Shown here: one piece after another, positions 1-8,572 of the stretch
How positions within the stretch are numbered: position 1 is the first letter of the stretch
How the letters are laid out: each line of letters opens with the position of its first letter
DNA from: Microcaldota archaeon
Lineage (GTDB): Archaea; Micrarchaeota; Micrarchaeia; Burarchaeales; Fermentimicrarchaeaceae
Assembly (NCBI GenBank): GCA_013425405.1
Contig: JACCLF010000013.1
Coordinates: 1-36,518 of the forward strand
Length of the DNA stretch: 36,518 bases
Direction of reading: 5' to 3'
Program-made: the position numbers and the translations under genes
Notes under the pieces: model-generated
The model's database searches: none
What the model was told of the DNA's origin: nothing
Seen by the model: the letters and a program-made list of their open reading frames with translations, nothing else

Positions 1-1
1 A

Positions 2-133
2 TCCATCTTCCAATACATATTCATCGTCTCCGGGGACCCTGCACACCTGCAGGATTACATGGGGCAGGCGGGTCCCCTAATAAAAATCACAATGAGTCAG
101 AAAAAGGCTTGCCTCTGCATGTCAACTAATTAG
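2..133 (+). CDS. C-terminal fragment (43 aa) of a gene truncated by the window edge, ...SIFQYIFIVSGDPAHLQDYMGQAGPLIKITMSQKKACLCMSTN*
   Basis: Open frame from the window edge (frame 2) to TAG at 131-133, just upstream of the pilin-like ORF; no start visible. Confidence 0.4.
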   Translation, partial: SIFQYIFIVSGDPAHLQDYMGQAGPLIKITMSQKKACLCMSTN

Positions 134-194
134 ACAGCATCGTCATACCGCAATGTTTTTATTCTACCTCTTGCATATACTAACGGTGATCAAA

Positions 195-542
195 ATGAGG
201 AATAATACCAAAATGCTTTTCATCCTACTTCTGCTGGGCTTGTCCACGCCAGTTTTTGCGGCAACAACCACATCAATGGCTGCGGCCATAGCACTGGGCT
301 TGTGCGGCTTCAAAACTCTTGTCTATGGTGTTCTGCCAACTCTCGCCCTCATAATGTTCCTGTTTGCAGGGTTGGCATACGCTGCAGGCCAGGCATTCGG
401 TGCTGAAATGAGAGCCAAGGCGCAGGGCTGGGCAATGTCTCTCCTTGTTGGAGGGATAATTGGAATATTCCTTGCAGTGTTGGCACCAATACTTGTAACC
501 ATATTTGTGAGCATGGGTCTGCCTAGCGGATCTGCCTGCTAA
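195..542 (+). CDS. Small hydrophobic protein with signal peptide and two TM segments; VirB2/TrbC/CedA1-like pilin candidate
   Basis: MRNNTKMLFILLLLGLSTPVFA signal peptide, then two long hydrophobic helices around a short polar loop (GQAFGAEMRAKAQGW), the architecture of VirB2-type pilins. Internal ATG at 195 preferred over 153 because GGTGAT lies just upstream (~185-190). First gene of a VirB4-containing cluster. Confidence 0.6.
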   Translation: MRNNTKMLFILLLLGLSTPVFAATTTSMAAAIALGLCGFKTLVYGVLPTLALIMFLFAGLAYAAGQAFGAEMRAKAQGWAMSLLVGGIIGIFLAVLAPILVTIFVSMGLPSGSAC

Positions 543-731
543 CATCATAATCGCACACATGAACCTGCCCGTAGTCAAGGCTTCCGGAAATACACCTTTT
601 TTATTTTTATCCTCTTCTTGATTATCCACGCTGCTTGCCGTAAATAGAAAATACTTTATCAACTCACAGTTAGTTTTAAAAACCACCGAACTCAAACTAT
701 CAAATATAGCAAAGAGCTGGTGGTTTTGACA

Positions 732-1664
732 ATGCTGCTACTGATAGATTTGAGTGGTGGTAAGTTTCTTGGAGGATGGGAGTCGGTTGCCCTACTCGCG
801 CTTCTGGTCTCGTTTGGCATAATAGGAATTGCTTTCGCAATAGGCATAGGCTTCCACTATCGAGAGCTTGAGGAGTGGGCCAAGGCGGAGTTTTACGAGG
901 TAATAATGACCGGCTTTCTACTGGGGGTTCTTGTTGCATTCGTTAACTTTCTATTCGGCATATCAACGAATCTGGCTGGTGGCAACCCGCTGGATATCGC
1001 GCATAACTGCCTCTATCAGATGCTATACGACACTTCCGGAGTTTTCCTTCAGGTGTTCCTCTATAATATGTACATAAGCGCCCTCTCAACGCTGATGCTG
1101 GGCTTCTTCATACCCATAACCATACCCGAGGTGATTACAATACGCATTGGTTCCTACATAAATCCCTGGGCAGGCTTCAGCGGTCTGGCGCTGGGCATCG
1201 ACACCATCTTCAACCTCATCTCCGCAATGATCGCGCTAATACTTGCTCAGCAGGTTCTCCTTGATTTCTTCAAGGTGACAATGTTCAAATACTTCCTGCC
1301 GCTCGGTGTTCTCATGCGAACCTTTCCGCTCACGAGAGTCGCCGGCAGCACCATCATTGCGGTCGCAGTAAGCGCCTACCTCATCTACCCGCTCGCAATA
1401 ATATACACAACTTCACTCTACAACAGCTTTAAGGCAGTGATAGTGCCGGGACAGCCCGGCAACTTCTATAGCAATCTCTTGTTGGGGCCAATTGTCGGAG
1501 ATATAACGGCTCCAATGGGGACAATAAACGACATGATGCGGAACTTCGTCATAATAACAGCATGTTTCGGGTTGACAGTGGTCATAACGCTGTCATCAGT
1601 GCGTTCCCTTGCAACAGCACTAGGAGGCGACCCGGACTTATTCGGACTTGCAAGGCTGATATAG
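732..1664 (+). CDS. Polytopic membrane protein, paralog 1 of 6 (VirB6/CedA-like candidate)
   Basis: Start at 732 chosen (GGTGGT at ~719-724). Motifs LEEWAKAEFYEVIMTGF; FLPLGVLMRTFPLTRVAGSTIIAVAVSAYLIYPL; C-terminal SVRSLATALGGDPDLFGLARLI. Confidence 0.75.
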   Translation: MLLLIDLSGGKFLGGWESVALLALLVSFGIIGIAFAIGIGFHYRELEEWAKAEFYEVIMTGFLLGVLVAFVNFLFGISTNLAGGNPLDIAHNCLYQMLYDTSGVFLQVFLYNMYISALSTLMLGFFIPITIPEVITIRIGSYINPWAGFSGLALGIDTIFNLISAMIALILAQQVLLDFFKVTMFKYFLPLGVLMRTFPLTRVAGSTIIAVAVSAYLIYPLAIIYTTSLYNSFKAVIVPGQPGNFYSNLLLGPIVGDITAPMGTINDMMRNFVIITACFGLTVVITLSSVRSLATALGGDPDLFGLARLI

Positions 1665-1678
1665 GTGGTAACACGAAA

Positions 1679-2689
1679 ATGAAAACATTGATCATATTGC
1701 TTTTTATCGCCAGCATTGCTAGCATAACCTCCCAAGCTGCTCAAATTATTTGCGGTGGAATCGGGTCAACTTGTTGCATAAGCAGCGATTGGGAGACAGG
1801 AGGTTGGATCTACCTAATATCCGTGGGCCTATCAATAATCTTCCTGTCCTTCTCCATAATATACATGAGTTCAAAGATATTTGACAAACCCGAGTGGGTT
1901 GTTTGGATAAAGGACGAGTTCTCCCAGGCCGTCATATCAGTTGTAATAGTGGTCACTCTTGTCATTGTGCTCGGCGCCATCTGCTACATCTTCAACAACC
2001 TTGCAGGAGGAGACCCATTCCAAATAGCACACGGCTATCTCAATGAGGTAGTTTGGGATAAAACTATCAACTTCGCAACAACGGCCTTCCAGGATAGTCT
2101 CATATGCCAGCTGGTTGCCGGTTACAAGACGCAAATGGGGCAATCATCCCTTGGTGTAACATTCCACCAAAGCGCAGGCCTCAAACTGGTTGCAACAGAC
2201 CTGGACTTCCTCTACGCCCTGTTTGCAGGGTTGTCGGCAAGCCTTATGGTTCAGGACATAGGTCTTTCAATAATACAGGCATTCGCCTTCAGGATAATGC
2301 TCCCCCTCGGAATACTCTTCAGAGTATTCCCGTTTCTGAGAAAGGCCGGAGCCATGTTGATTGCTTTGTCAATCGGGCTGTACATAGTATTCCCGCTGTG
2401 CTTCGTGATGGACAAGGCAGTAGTCGACTCGGTAATAAACCAACCCGGCTTCCAGAATTCCCTGATTATGAATGTCGCCCAACTGCAGACAATTGGCGTG
2501 TCGACAATAGTGCTCAGTTTCATATCGCCCTTCCTGCCATGGGCACTGATAGATCTTGTCTGGCTTATGGCGCAGGCTGCGTTACTTTTGCCGCAGGCAA
2601 TTTTCCTCCCAACCCTAAACCTGGTTATAACCCTCACATTTGTAAAAAATGCAGCAAGAGTTTTAAGCCAGAACTTCGGAGAAGGATAA
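1679..2689 (+). CDS. Polytopic membrane protein, paralog 2 of 6, with signal peptide (VirB6/CedA-like candidate)
   Basis: ATG at 1679 (MKTLIILLFIASIASITSQAAQ) preceded by GGTGGT; the longer ORF from 1562 would overlap paralog 1. Motifs PEWVVWIKDEFSQAVIS; MLPLGILFRVFPFLRKAGAMLIALSIGLYIVFPL. Confidence 0.75.
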   Translation: MKTLIILLFIASIASITSQAAQIICGGIGSTCCISSDWETGGWIYLISVGLSIIFLSFSIIYMSSKIFDKPEWVVWIKDEFSQAVISVVIVVTLVIVLGAICYIFNNLAGGDPFQIAHGYLNEVVWDKTINFATTAFQDSLICQLVAGYKTQMGQSSLGVTFHQSAGLKLVATDLDFLYALFAGLSASLMVQDIGLSIIQAFAFRIMLPLGILFRVFPFLRKAGAMLIALSIGLYIVFPLCFVMDKAVVDSVINQPGFQNSLIMNVAQLQTIGVSTIVLSFISPFLPWALIDLVWLMAQAALLLPQAIFLPTLNLVITLTFVKNAARVLSQNFGEG

Positions 2690-2690
2690 T

Positions 2691-3893
2691 ATGACACTAG
2701 CAGCATTCACAGATATATGGAGCAACTGGCAAGCAGTTGCGATAACCGCAGCTACGCTCTCAGTGCTGTTTGCATCCATGGCCTACCTTCTATCGCTTAT
2801 ATTCAGGACGAAGAGCCTTGAAGTTTGGGCCAAGGAGGAAGTATACCAGGCGATTGCAAGCGGATTTATCATAGCGGCTGCGGTGCTTGGGGTGACTCTC
2901 ATGGTGAGCACAGCATGCATCTTAACCGGCGGATGCCCGGCAAATAAAGACCATCTGGATGTAGCAATAAACATAGTTGAGAACCTGAAGAATAAAACAG
3001 TTAGTCAGACGGAATATCTCTTCCAACTAAGCATGCGGGTAGGCTTTATAAAAAGCATGGGCAAGTATTACGACTTCAGCCTTGGGCCGGGTTCGGAGGG
3101 ATGCTTGGTGGGAGCATGCCCAACGGCGTTTGGATGGTCATGGTACATGTGGGCTGGAGCCAGCGTAATAGCCGATTCATTGGACTATACGTTTTCAGTG
3201 TTGATACCAATACTCTCAAGCTTTTTCGCCCAGCTTTGGCTGCTGAAGTTCATACAGCATACCCTTTTCCCAAGCCTTCTCGCTCTGGGGATACTGCTCA
3301 GGACATTCTTCTTCACAAGAAAGGTAGGCGGTTTGCTCATTGCAATCGCGCTTGGTCTTTACACAATATACCCGCTGATGTACGTCCTCATGGGCAGCTA
3401 CATGGACTTCACACCACGCAAATTCTACTACCCAAACAATGACTGGACTCATGGTTATGCATTTATCTCATGCGCCGGGGGCGAATATCTGTCCGGGGGT
3501 TCACCAAATGCTCCGTTCTGCACAGGCTTTCCAGGAGTGCTCTCCTTCATAATACCCGGTCTTCCAACGGCCGTTGGAAACTTTGGCAATGCCGACTTCA
3601 TGTTCAAGAATGGCTGTGATGCCGGCGATCCAAACTCATGTCCTGGCTCGGTATGTTCACCTGATGCTTGGGGTAATACATACTGCGGCGCAAATCCTGC
3701 AGATCCTAAGCCAGATGTATACGCTGGCATGCGAAGCTCATATGATGGAGTGCTCCCAATTGTTGGCTACCTGCTGGTGCCAGCACTCTTCATACCCCTC
3801 ATCATAATACTCGTGACAATAACATTCATAAGGAACCTCTCACCAATGCTGGGAGGAGATGTTGAAATAGCCGGCCTGACAAAGTTCATATAA
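2691..3893 (+). CDS. Polytopic membrane protein, paralog 3 of 6, with long Cys-rich loop
   Basis: Motifs SLEVWAKEEVYQAIASGF; LLALGILLRTFFFTRKVGGLLIAIALGLYTIYPL; C-term TFIRNLSPMLGGDVEIAGLTKFI. Cys-rich insertion CAGGEYLSGGSPNAPFC...NGCDAGDPNSCPGSVCSPDAWGNTYCG before the last TM. Confidence 0.75.
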   Translation: MTLAAFTDIWSNWQAVAITAATLSVLFASMAYLLSLIFRTKSLEVWAKEEVYQAIASGFIIAAAVLGVTLMVSTACILTGGCPANKDHLDVAINIVENLKNKTVSQTEYLFQLSMRVGFIKSMGKYYDFSLGPGSEGCLVGACPTAFGWSWYMWAGASVIADSLDYTFSVLIPILSSFFAQLWLLKFIQHTLFPSLLALGILLRTFFFTRKVGGLLIAIALGLYTIYPLMYVLMGSYMDFTPRKFYYPNNDWTHGYAFISCAGGEYLSGGSPNAPFCTGFPGVLSFIIPGLPTAVGNFGNADFMFKNGCDAGDPNSCPGSVCSPDAWGNTYCGANPADPKPDVYAGMRSSYDGVLPIVGYLLVPALFIPLIIILVTITFIRNLSPMLGGDVEIAGLTKFI

Positions 3894-3902
3894 GGTGTAG
3901 AA

Positions 3903-4841
3903 ATGGTTGTTATAGCCTGGGCAAGTTGGTATGCAATAACCTTCGTGATAATATCAGTAGTTTTGGCCATAATCACCCTGGCGTATATGATAGGCATAGG
4001 CTTCCATCTTCCCAAGCTGCAGGCATGGGCGAAGGATGAGCTTTACCAGGCTCTGGCAAGTGCGATTATAGCAGTCCTCCTCATGTCGTTTGTGTCAACA
4101 ATAAGGACCACAATGATAAGCGTATACGGAAAGGATCCCTTTGAGATAGTTATTCTCGACTACATACCCCAACTGATCGGAAACCTCGGAATCTTCTTCA
4201 TGGGAGTGGTTGAAATAGACGTTTCATTTGCGTTAATGCAAAGCATGCTATTCAGTGCCATGCCCAGCCAGATGGGTTTCAAGATTAACCCCTTCGCCGG
4301 GATGACTACCATAACATCCTTCCTCTCATTAATGATGGAGGCAATTCTTACAGGAATGGCAATACTGTTCGGCCAGCTCACCTTCCTCATATTCATCCAG
4401 AATAGGCTTTCAATCCTCTTCCCAATCGGAATAGCTCTTAGGGCATTCCCGTTCAGCAGGCAAGCCGGTGGCGCCCTCATTGCCACCTTCTTGGGCTTCT
4501 ATGTCTTCTACCCCTTCCTATGGGTTTTCGACCGTGCAATCTATAATGAAGTTTCAGTATTTTCCCTCACTTCGATCAACGCAGGCCTGCCTAACTCTGC
4601 AGGCATAGGGTCTGCCTGCACTGACAACACGGCTCAATGCACAACGAACACCCCGGATATAGGGCTCAATATAATACTGTGGATTGTCAGCGCCATAGCC
4701 TACCCTGTAATCTACTACCTGTTCGTATTCGTCGTTATAATGTCCATTTTCAACCTGCTAACCACGCTTGTGCTGATAAATGAGCTGGCGAAATTACTTG
4801 GTTCTGAAATAGACCTGGGAGGCCTGAGCGGATTAATATGA
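3903..4841 (+). CDS. Polytopic membrane protein, paralog 4 of 6
   Basis: Motifs KLQAWAKDELYQALASAI; LFPIGIALRAFPFSRQAGGALIATFLGFYVFYPF; C-term VLINELAKLLGSEIDLGGLSGLI. ATGA overlap with the next gene. Confidence 0.75.
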   Translation: MVVIAWASWYAITFVIISVVLAIITLAYMIGIGFHLPKLQAWAKDELYQALASAIIAVLLMSFVSTIRTTMISVYGKDPFEIVILDYIPQLIGNLGIFFMGVVEIDVSFALMQSMLFSAMPSQMGFKINPFAGMTTITSFLSLMMEAILTGMAILFGQLTFLIFIQNRLSILFPIGIALRAFPFSRQAGGALIATFLGFYVFYPFLWVFDRAIYNEVSVFSLTSINAGLPNSAGIGSACTDNTAQCTTNTPDIGLNIILWIVSAIAYPVIYYLFVFVVIMSIFNLLTTLVLINELAKLLGSEIDLGGLSGLI

Positions 4842-5899
4842 ACATCCCAAAAAAACTCAAAGTCTGCTTGCTTGTTTTAGCCATATCCTTGGCCGGCTGC
4901 ACCATAGGTGCGGGAGGGACATTGGACATTACTCCTGCGTGCCAGGCCGGAGCCGTAAGCGCTGGCTTTATCAATCTGTGGTCCGCAACCTGGCAGGGAA
5001 TATGCTTCCTTGCGGCTACAACTGTCTGGGCAGTGGCCATACTCGTCTATGTTGTTGGCTTTGCCCTGAACCATCAAAAAGCAATAATATGGGCAAGGGA
5101 GCAGATGCAGGAGGCAGTATTCGCCATGCTCATCACAATGTTCGTGATTGGATTCGTATCATTCCTCTGCACTCTTGACCTGAATTCGCTCGGCTTGGGG
5201 GGAGCATGCTTAGGAGGTGCAACCACTAACTTTATCGATGCGGCTTTCTGCTCGCTCTCTTCCATGTACCTTACTCTCATGCAGGGCTTGCTGCTTGTAA
5301 TTGCCTTAAACTCCGCCATGGCGGCAGCTGCAACATTTACCATAGGGTTTGCCCCCGGCGGAGTCGGGACAGTCTTCACACCGCTCGCAGTCCTGGGCGA
5401 AGTTGCAAACTCGTTTGTGCCTGCATCCATTGTGCTCGTAACAAGCGCAGTCCTTACGATGACCCAGATGGTGCTTGTGAAGATGAGTGCGAGTATATTC
5501 GTAGCCCTCTTCCCCATAGGGGTTATACTAAGGTCTTTTGGAGCAACTAGAGGTTTCGGAGGAGGCCTCATAGCAATAGCACTGGGCTTCTTGCTGTTCT
5601 ACCCGTTTCTTGTAGTGCTCTTCTACGGATCAGTTGGCGGCAATATGGGCATATCCGACGCCATCACCCAAGACTACAGCTCACTTAGCGACTCATTCAG
5701 TAGCGCGGGGCCATCGCCCGGAGACGCGAATTGGTTTGGAGGCATACTCAGCCCACTTGTAGGCTTCATAGGAAAAGCTATAATGGGTGCAATCTTCATA
5801 CCTCTGTTAATGTTCATGATCCTAATAGTATCCATAAAAGGGCTCTCAGCGGCCCTTGGGGAGGAAGTTGACGTGAGCAACCTCACGCGGCTCATATAG
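4838..5899 (+). CDS. Polytopic membrane protein, paralog 5 of 6, with lipobox-like N-terminus
   Basis: N-term MNIPKKLKVCLLVLAISLAGC (lipobox-like LAGC). Motifs KAIIWAREQMQEAVFAM; LFPIGVILRSFGATRGFGGGLIAIALGFLLFYPF; C-term VSIKGLSAALGEEVDVSNLTRLI. Confidence 0.75.
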   Translation: MNIPKKLKVCLLVLAISLAGCTIGAGGTLDITPACQAGAVSAGFINLWSATWQGICFLAATTVWAVAILVYVVGFALNHQKAIIWAREQMQEAVFAMLITMFVIGFVSFLCTLDLNSLGLGGACLGGATTNFIDAAFCSLSSMYLTLMQGLLLVIALNSAMAAAATFTIGFAPGGVGTVFTPLAVLGEVANSFVPASIVLVTSAVLTMTQMVLVKMSASIFVALFPIGVILRSFGATRGFGGGLIAIALGFLLFYPFLVVLFYGSVGGNMGISDAITQDYSSLSDSFSSAGPSPGDANWFGGILSPLVGFIGKAIMGAIFIPLLMFMILIVSIKGLSAALGEEVDVSNLTRLI

Positions 5900-5907
5900 G
5901 TGATATA

Positions 5908-6915
5908 GTGGCAGCGCCAATAATGTGGTGGACAGAACCCTGGAATACTGCCCCCGTTGATGTAACGGGGAATTGGAATATATGGCAGCCGGTAGCCATG
6001 ATAGCAATTTCAGTAGCCTTCGCCATAGTTTCGATTGCCTACATGCTTGGCGTCTTTTTCAGTCTTGATGGTTTAAAAAAATGGGCAAAGGCGGAGTTCT
6101 ACCAAGCTCTGGCAAGTACAGTTTTGGTAGTATTCCTGTTATTGATGATGGACATAATGCTCAATCAAGGCTTCCAGACAATGATTGGAGGCATGAATCC
6201 ATACAGGAAAGCCTATTCTTATATTGATGGAGTTCTAGTATCACTCCATGCGATATACAAGAATGTCTACCTTGTAAATTTCCCGCTAGAATTCCTAACA
6301 ACTTTCTCATTCTACTTCAATGCAGCAGGTCTTGATTTCGCTCCGTTTGAACTCATACTCAGCCCACTTGTCGAGCAGCTGCATTTCCAGGCCCACGTTG
6401 TCGCCATCGCGACAATCACAGCGGCATCCCAAAAAGCTCTGATACACCTCTTCTACAACACGGGCTTTTCGCTCTTCATACCCGCAGGCGTTCTTCTCAG
6501 GATATTCCCATGGACCCGGGGCGCAGGCGGGTTGCTCATAGCACTGGGAATTGGACTTGCAATAGTATACCCAATCATGTTCACATACGTAGCCCTAATG
6601 TCAGAGAATCCCTCAGAGGTTCAGAATAAGGCAAGTCAGCTCGGCAACAGCATAGGCGGTTTCAACTTTAGCGATTACGGCGCGTGCGCCACTGATTTTG
6701 AAGCTGCGACAGATGTTGCTACCCATAGGGCGTTATCCCCAGAGCTCAGGAACGCATCAGCATGGATTCTGGGCTGGGTTTCCGGAGTATGGCTGAAAAT
6801 ATTTTTCTATCCAATGTTTGTGCTGATAGTAACCTTCACATTCATAAGGACAATAGCTCCATTATTAGGTGCGGATATAACCGAGATAGGACAGGGAATT
6901 TTAAAAATACTGTAG
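5908..6915 (+). CDS. Polytopic membrane protein, paralog 6 of 6 (GTG start)
   Basis: GTG at 5908 with GGTGAT upstream. Motifs GLKKWAKAEFYQALAST; LFIPAGVLLRIFPWTRGAGGLLIALGIGLAIVYP; C-term TFIRTIAPLLGADITEIGQGI. Confidence 0.75.
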   Translation: MAAPIMWWTEPWNTAPVDVTGNWNIWQPVAMIAISVAFAIVSIAYMLGVFFSLDGLKKWAKAEFYQALASTVLVVFLLLMMDIMLNQGFQTMIGGMNPYRKAYSYIDGVLVSLHAIYKNVYLVNFPLEFLTTFSFYFNAAGLDFAPFELILSPLVEQLHFQAHVVAIATITAASQKALIHLFYNTGFSLFIPAGVLLRIFPWTRGAGGLLIALGIGLAIVYPIMFTYVALMSENPSEVQNKASQLGNSIGGFNFSDYGACATDFEAATDVATHRALSPELRNASAWILGWVSGVWLKIFFYPMFVLIVTFTFIRTIAPLLGADITEIGQGILKIL

Positions 6916-6930
6916 GTGATCTTTCTGCAA

Positions 6931-7737
6931 ATGGAAAGAAACATAGCTCTTGCCTGCATCGGCATAGGAGTGATTCTGCTAACTCTTAGTTTCGTTTTAG
7001 GTGATCTGGGAGCCATAACCGGTGTGGTTCTGCTGTTAGCTCCCGTCTTCTCAACAATCGGTCTGATCCTTTTCAAATATGGATACTGGATAGTCCCATT
7101 TCTCACCAAGAGGGTAAGGGTGATAGATGTTATAGAAGAGCCCTACACGCTGTCCCCGCAGCAGGATGCAGTCATAAAGAAGGTCGGCAATGTATACTTC
7201 GCCTCAATGTTCATTCACGTGAAGGTGTATGAATCCACCACTGAAAAAAGTGAGGAGCAGAAGGTCGCCTTCATGAATTTGTGGGAGAGGGCAATCTCCG
7301 GTTTGAAATTTGTTACTAAATTCTGCATATCGTCCTACGCAAAGGATTTAACGAAGTATAAAAGCATAATTGAGGGCAGGAAAGCTGAAGCCCAGCTTAG
7401 GCTTGCAAACGAACGAGGCAAGCCCGAGCCAAGCGATGCGGAGTTGGACAAGATCGAGAGAGAGATAGCCATGTGGGAGAACATGATCTCAAAAATTTCT
7501 GCAGGAGAAAATGCAATAACGCAGATAACCTACATAATGACTTCCGGTCAGGGTCCAACACCCGAGATGGCGCTGGCTGCTGTGAGAAACCAGGCAAATG
7601 AAATAAAATCCACAATATCGACCACCCTCAATGCCGAGGTCGCGGTGCTTATAGGAGACGAAATGAAGAGATGTTTTGAATGGGAATACATGGTGCCTCC
7701 TACGATAAGGGAGGAAGGCGCCCAACAGGTTGTTTAG
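6931..7737 (+). CDS. TM hairpin plus soluble domain; candidate VirB3/VirB4-N-terminal-domain-like protein, copy 1
   Basis: Two N-terminal TMs, then LSPQQDAVIKKVGNVYFASMFIHVKVYES...AFMNLWERAI...KISAGENAITQITYIMTSGQGPTPEMALAAVRNQANEIKSTIS...LIGDEMKRCFEWEY. ATG 6931 preferred over GTG 6916 because GGTGAT overlaps the latter. Clear paralog of the next gene. Confidence 0.6.
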   Translation: MERNIALACIGIGVILLTLSFVLGDLGAITGVVLLLAPVFSTIGLILFKYGYWIVPFLTKRVRVIDVIEEPYTLSPQQDAVIKKVGNVYFASMFIHVKVYESTTEKSEEQKVAFMNLWERAISGLKFVTKFCISSYAKDLTKYKSIIEGRKAEAQLRLANERGKPEPSDAELDKIEREIAMWENMISKISAGENAITQITYIMTSGQGPTPEMALAAVRNQANEIKSTISTTLNAEVAVLIGDEMKRCFEWEYMVPPTIREEGAQQVV

Positions 7738-8562
7738 ATGCCAGCAATAACTATAGGAATAAATGACAAGACAGTTGCGGCTACTACGCTTGGCATCGCA
7801 TTTCTATCCATACTGCTAGCCTTCCAAGCGCGTGGATTAGGCGTGCTCCAAATAGCAATAGTGGCAATAGGAATTCTATCCTTGTTGCTAGATGCTGTTG
7901 TCTACAAGGTTGGTTTTATTATCCTACCTTTCATAACCAGGATTCTAAAAGTCAGGGAGATAAGAACCGGAGGCTTCGAAATTCCACCTTCCCAGGACGT
8001 CATACTCAAAAACGTTGGCGGCGTCTACTACGCAATACAATTTATGTACGCACGTCTATATGAATCTGCAAGCGTTGGTGTCCAGGATGAACAGTCCTCC
8101 TACATGGACCTGTGGGAGAGAGCAGTTGCAAGCGTGTACTTTCCATTCAAGTTCTGCGTGCTCACCTTCTTGGAGGATATCCTGAAATTCAGGGAAGATG
8201 TTGAAACGAGAAGAGCTGCGGCCCAGTTGAGGCTTGGAAGGGAGAGGGAGAAGCCGCGTCCCGATGCAATAACCATAGACAAATGGGAGAGGGAAGTTGC
8301 CAAGCAGAATGAGTTGCTCGCTAGGCTCTCGGCAGGTGAGAAACCATTGGGCACTTTGATGTACATTACAACCCTCGCAATTGGAGTTAGCCCTGATGCT
8401 GCCACGGCTATTGTGAAAGGGCAGGCAAATGAGCTGAAAGCGACTTTCTCCAATGCGCTCAATGTGGAAATACTTGAATTGAAAGGGGAGGACATGAAGA
8501 GATGTTTTGACTGGGAAATTGCATTCCCCTCAACACTTAAAGATTTAAAAGGCTCGATATAA
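7738..8562 (+). CDS. TM hairpin plus soluble domain; candidate VirB3/VirB4-N-terminal-domain-like protein, copy 2
   Basis: Aligns end to end with the preceding gene: YMDLWERAV, AAAQLRLGREREKP, LSAGEKPLGTLMYITT, VKGQANELKATFSNALNVEILELKGEDMKRCFDWEI. Starts directly after the preceding stop. Confidence 0.6.
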   Translation: MPAITIGINDKTVAATTLGIAFLSILLAFQARGLGVLQIAIVAIGILSLLLDAVVYKVGFIILPFITRILKVREIRTGGFEIPPSQDVILKNVGGVYYAIQFMYARLYESASVGVQDEQSSYMDLWERAVASVYFPFKFCVLTFLEDILKFREDVETRRAAAQLRLGREREKPRPDAITIDKWEREVAKQNELLARLSAGEKPLGTLMYITTLAIGVSPDAATAIVKGQANELKATFSNALNVEILELKGEDMKRCFDWEIAFPSTLKDLKGSI

Positions 8563-8572
8563 AAGTGTATCC

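Noticed and set aside
1562-1678. N-terminal extension of the 375-aa ORF (1562-2689)
   Set aside because: It overlaps paralog 1 and is not membrane-like; ATG at 1679 has a signal peptide and GGTGGT upstream.
2104-2694. 196-aa + strand ORF
   Set aside because: Out-of-frame shadow inside paralog 2; low-complexity, R/P-rich sequence without family character.
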